Source: Flavobacteriaceae bacterium
Lineage (GTDB): Bacteria > Bacteroidota > Bacteroidia > Flavobacteriales > Flavobacteriaceae
Direction: 5' to 3'
Assembly (NCBI GenBank): GCA_013214425.1
Contig: JABSPN010000115.1
Coordinates: forward strand, 1-8,533
DNA length: 8,533 bases
Shown: positions 6,898 to 8,533 of the stretch, piece after piece
How positions within the stretch are numbered: position 1 is the stretch's first letter
Layout of the letters: every line of letters begins with the position of its first letter
The notes under the pieces: generated by a model
The model's input: the letters and a program-made list of their open reading frames with translations, nothing else
What the model was told of the DNA's origin: nothing
Databases searched by the model: none
Program-made: the position numbers and the translations under genes

Positions 6898-7824
6898 TTA
6901 AAGCTCTAGAAGTCCGTTAGTCTTCTTCACCCCTTCTGCGCTTTCCTGAAGGTGAGCTCTTTCTGCTTCGCTTAATTCGATATCAACTATTTTCTCGATC
7001 CCATTTCTACCCAATACTACTGGCACTCCGATCGAGATATCGTTTAATCCGTATTCACCTTCTAATAAAGCCGAACAAGGGAATATTTTCTTTTGATCAC
7101 AAGCAATTGCCTGTACTAATCCAGACACAGCTGCACCTGGTGCATACCAAGCTGAAGTTCCTAATAATTTAGTGAGTGTAGCACCACCAACTTTAGTATC
7201 TTCTTTTACTTGATTTAATCTTTCTTCTGAAATAAATTCAGTAACGGGTACAGAGTTTCTCGTTGCTAAACGTGTTAAAGGAACCATTCCTTTATCACTG
7301 TGCCCACCAATTACCATTCCATCAACATCAGAGATAGGAGCCCCTAAAGCTTCTGCTAATCTATACTTGAAACGCGCGCTATCTAAAGCTCCACCCATCC
7401 CAATAATTCTGTTTTTAGGCAAATTAGTTGTCTTATGCACTAAGTAAGTCATCGTATCCATAGGATTACTTACTACGATCATGATCGCGTTAGGCGAATG
7501 CTCAATAAGACTTGAAGAAACTGATTTTACGATTCCAGCGTTAATTCCGATTAACTCTTCACGAGTCATTCCTGGCTTGCGAGGAATTCCCGATGTAATA
7601 ACAACAATGTCGCTTCCTGCTGTTTTTGAATAATCGTTTGTACTTCCTGTAATTTTTGTATCAAATCCATTTAAAGAAGCGGTTTGCATTAAGTCCATTG
7701 CTTTTCCTTCAGCATAACCTTCTTTGATGTCTAATAAAACTACTTCAGAAGCAAAATCTTTGATTGCAATATATTCAGCGCAACTTGCACCTACAGCACC
7801 TGCTCCAACTACTGTTACTTTCAT
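6898..7824 (-). CDS. mdh: Malate dehydrogenase, NAD-dependent, LDH-like type
   Basis: A 308-residue cytoplasmic enzyme that interconverts malate and oxaloacetate with NAD, a TCA cycle step. The N-terminal Rossmann fold shows GAGAVG (7-12) and, at the end of the second strand, D32 in LLDIKEG, the residue that selects NAD over NADP. The mobile loop PRKPGMTREE (81-90) carries R82 and R88; the arginine at the position of R82, where lactate dehydrogenases have glutamine, marks malate specificity. N120 lies in VSNPMD, and the catalytic pair is D148 (with R151, in GALDSARF) and H175 (in IGGHSDKG). The length and motifs fit the LDH-like group common in Bacteroidota, and all key residues are present. 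The start is the ATG directly before KVTVVGAG; no extension is plausible. It lies 12 bases after the stop of the upstream envelope-type gene, so they may be cotranscribed, and a terminator follows its own stop. Confidence 0.97.
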   Translation of the reverse strand: MKVTVVGAGAVGASCAEYIAIKDFASEVVLLDIKEGYAEGKAMDLMQTASLNGFDTKITGSTNDYSKTAGSDIVVITSGIPRKPGMTREELIGINAGIVKSVSSSLIEHSPNAIMIVVSNPMDTMTYLVHKTTNLPKNRIIGMGGALDSARFKYRLAEALGAPISDVDGMVIGGHSDKGMVPLTRLATRNSVPVTEFISEERLNQVKEDTKVGGATLTKLLGTSAWYAPGAAVSGLVQAIACDQKKIFPCSALLEGEYGLNDISIGVPVVLGRNGIEKIVDIELSEAERAHLQESAEGVKKTNGLLEL

Positions 7825-7836
7825 GGTATATAATAT

Positions 7837-8533
7837 TTAATTAATTGTGTAATAGATTCCTAAATTATAGTTGGCAAATTTACCAAAACTAAAAGTATTA
7901 TTCAGTGTTATTTTTTTAAAATTATAATTAAATCCGAAATCAAACTTCAAATCAACCTGACCGTTATCTAAAGTTGTTAAAGATTGATTCAAAGCATCTA
8001 AGAACAACGATTGCTCTCCTCCCAATTCATAATTAAACGTTGTGTTGGTATAACCCATCGCATAAAACAATTCAAAACGATTGATCTGTTTCGAGGCAAT
8101 TAATTGTACCAACCATGAGTTGGCATCAATAATCGTTCTATCGATAACTGCTCCTGGTAATTCAAAGGGATCAAATATAAAATCAACTTCAAATTTTGAA
8201 TATGAAATTAACGCTGAAAAATCAAGAAATTGCCTTTCTGAATCTCCATCTTCGGACTTAAACAAGGCATTTAAATTAGACTGTATTCCTAATCCTAAAA
8301 TCTCAAAATTAGAATTGTCTATTTCTATTTTTGGCGAATATCTAACTTTAAATTCGAATCCTTTAGGCAATCCTACGGAAGCCTGAAGATACGGATGATA
8401 TACAGCGTCTTGTCCTAAACCATCGAAAGCTTGAAAGTCGAAAGAATCACCAAAAGCTTCTCCTTTTATAATGATAGCTGTATCACCTCCGATAGCTGTT
8501 GGAATATCAGCTATTGGTTCTCCGCAAACTAAT
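7837..8533 (-). CDS. Probable DUF6588-type beta-rich envelope protein (N-terminus outside window)
   Basis: An incomplete gene whose frame is open to the window edge; 231 residues are visible, and the TTG at 8370 is internal because coding-like sequence continues upstream. The visible start reads VCGEPIADIPTAIGG, then a glycine- and acid-rich stretch, then PYLQASVGLPKGFEFKVRYSP, followed by alternating hydrophobic and polar strands such as FLDFSALISYSKFEVDFIF, KQINRFELFYAMGYTNTTF and VDLKFDFGFNYNF. It ends in NLGIYYTIN. This pattern suggests an outer-membrane or surface beta-barrel-like protein. The PYLQxSVGLPKG segment and overall layout resemble the uncharacterised DUF6588 family of Bacteroidota, but I recall that from memory and could not search. 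The signal peptide would lie beyond the window. The stop is 12 bases before mdh on the same strand. Function is unknown. Confidence 0.6.
   Translation of the reverse strand, partial: LVCGEPIADIPTAIGGDTAIIIKGEAFGDSFDFQAFDGLGQDAVYHPYLQASVGLPKGFEFKVRYSPKIEIDNSNFEILGLGIQSNLNALFKSEDGDSERQFLDFSALISYSKFEVDFIFDPFELPGAVIDRTIIDANSWLVQLIASKQINRFELFYAMGYTNTTFNYELGGEQSLFLDALNQSLTTLDNGQVDLKFDFGFNYNFKKITLNNTFSFGKFANYNLGIYYTIN
7875..7891 (-). promoter_or_regulatory. Possible -7 elements upstream of mdh
   Basis: Two exact TAnnTTTG matches on the minus strand, TAAATTTG (plus-strand 7875-7882) and TAGTTTTG (plus-strand 7884-7891), lie about 50-65 bases before the mdh start, inside the 3' end of the upstream gene. 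Neither has a TTG at the usual distance further upstream. With this AT content such matches occur by chance, so an internal mdh promoter is only a possibility. Confidence 0.2.

Noticed and set aside
8081..8386. Plus-strand open frame of 101 codons opposite the DUF6588-type gene
   Set aside because: The minus-strand frame has coherent beta-strand patterning and continues to the window edge; the plus-strand frame shows no recognisable domain.

Overview
The window looks like ordinary chromosomal DNA from a member of the Bacteroidota, probably a flavobacterium-like organism. The evidence is AT-rich base composition, a single fused SecD-SecF gene, a secreted protein with a type IX secretion (T9SS) C-terminal sorting domain, near-absence of Shine-Dalgarno sequences, and TTG/TAnnTTTG-type promoters. 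No mobile element, CRISPR array, tRNA or rRNA was seen, and no stretch of more than 300 bases lacks a gene.

Left part (1-1655, plus strand): the 3' end of cysS (cysteinyl-tRNA synthetase), then yidD after 6 bases, then lgt after an 87-base gap with a plausible promoter. Middle (1657-3381, minus strand): a secreted seven-repeat FG-GAP/VCBS protein with an ASPIC/UnbV domain and a T9SS tail, convergent with lgt and separated from it by one base. A 226-base spacer follows, holding a strong symmetrical terminator. Next comes secDF (3608-6718, minus strand), a fused export motor subunit with an excellent promoter upstream. Right part (6898-8533, minus strand): mdh (LDH-type malate dehydrogenase) with its own terminator, 12 bases downstream of an incomplete gene for a probable DUF6588-type beta-rich envelope protein that runs off the window.

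Functionally, much of the window concerns envelope biogenesis. YidD assists membrane protein insertion, Lgt lipidates lipoproteins, and SecDF pulls exported proteins across the inner membrane. The ASPIC/UnbV protein is a plausible client of Sec followed by T9SS. These genes are on opposite strands and in several transcription units, so this is a neighbourhood and not one operon. cysS and mdh are housekeeping genes.

I found no convincing new biological system. The points most worth a second look are the unexplained pairing of an envelope-like protein with mdh, the altered sixth calcium-type motif in the ASPIC/UnbV protein, and the low-complexity insertion in the SecD head.
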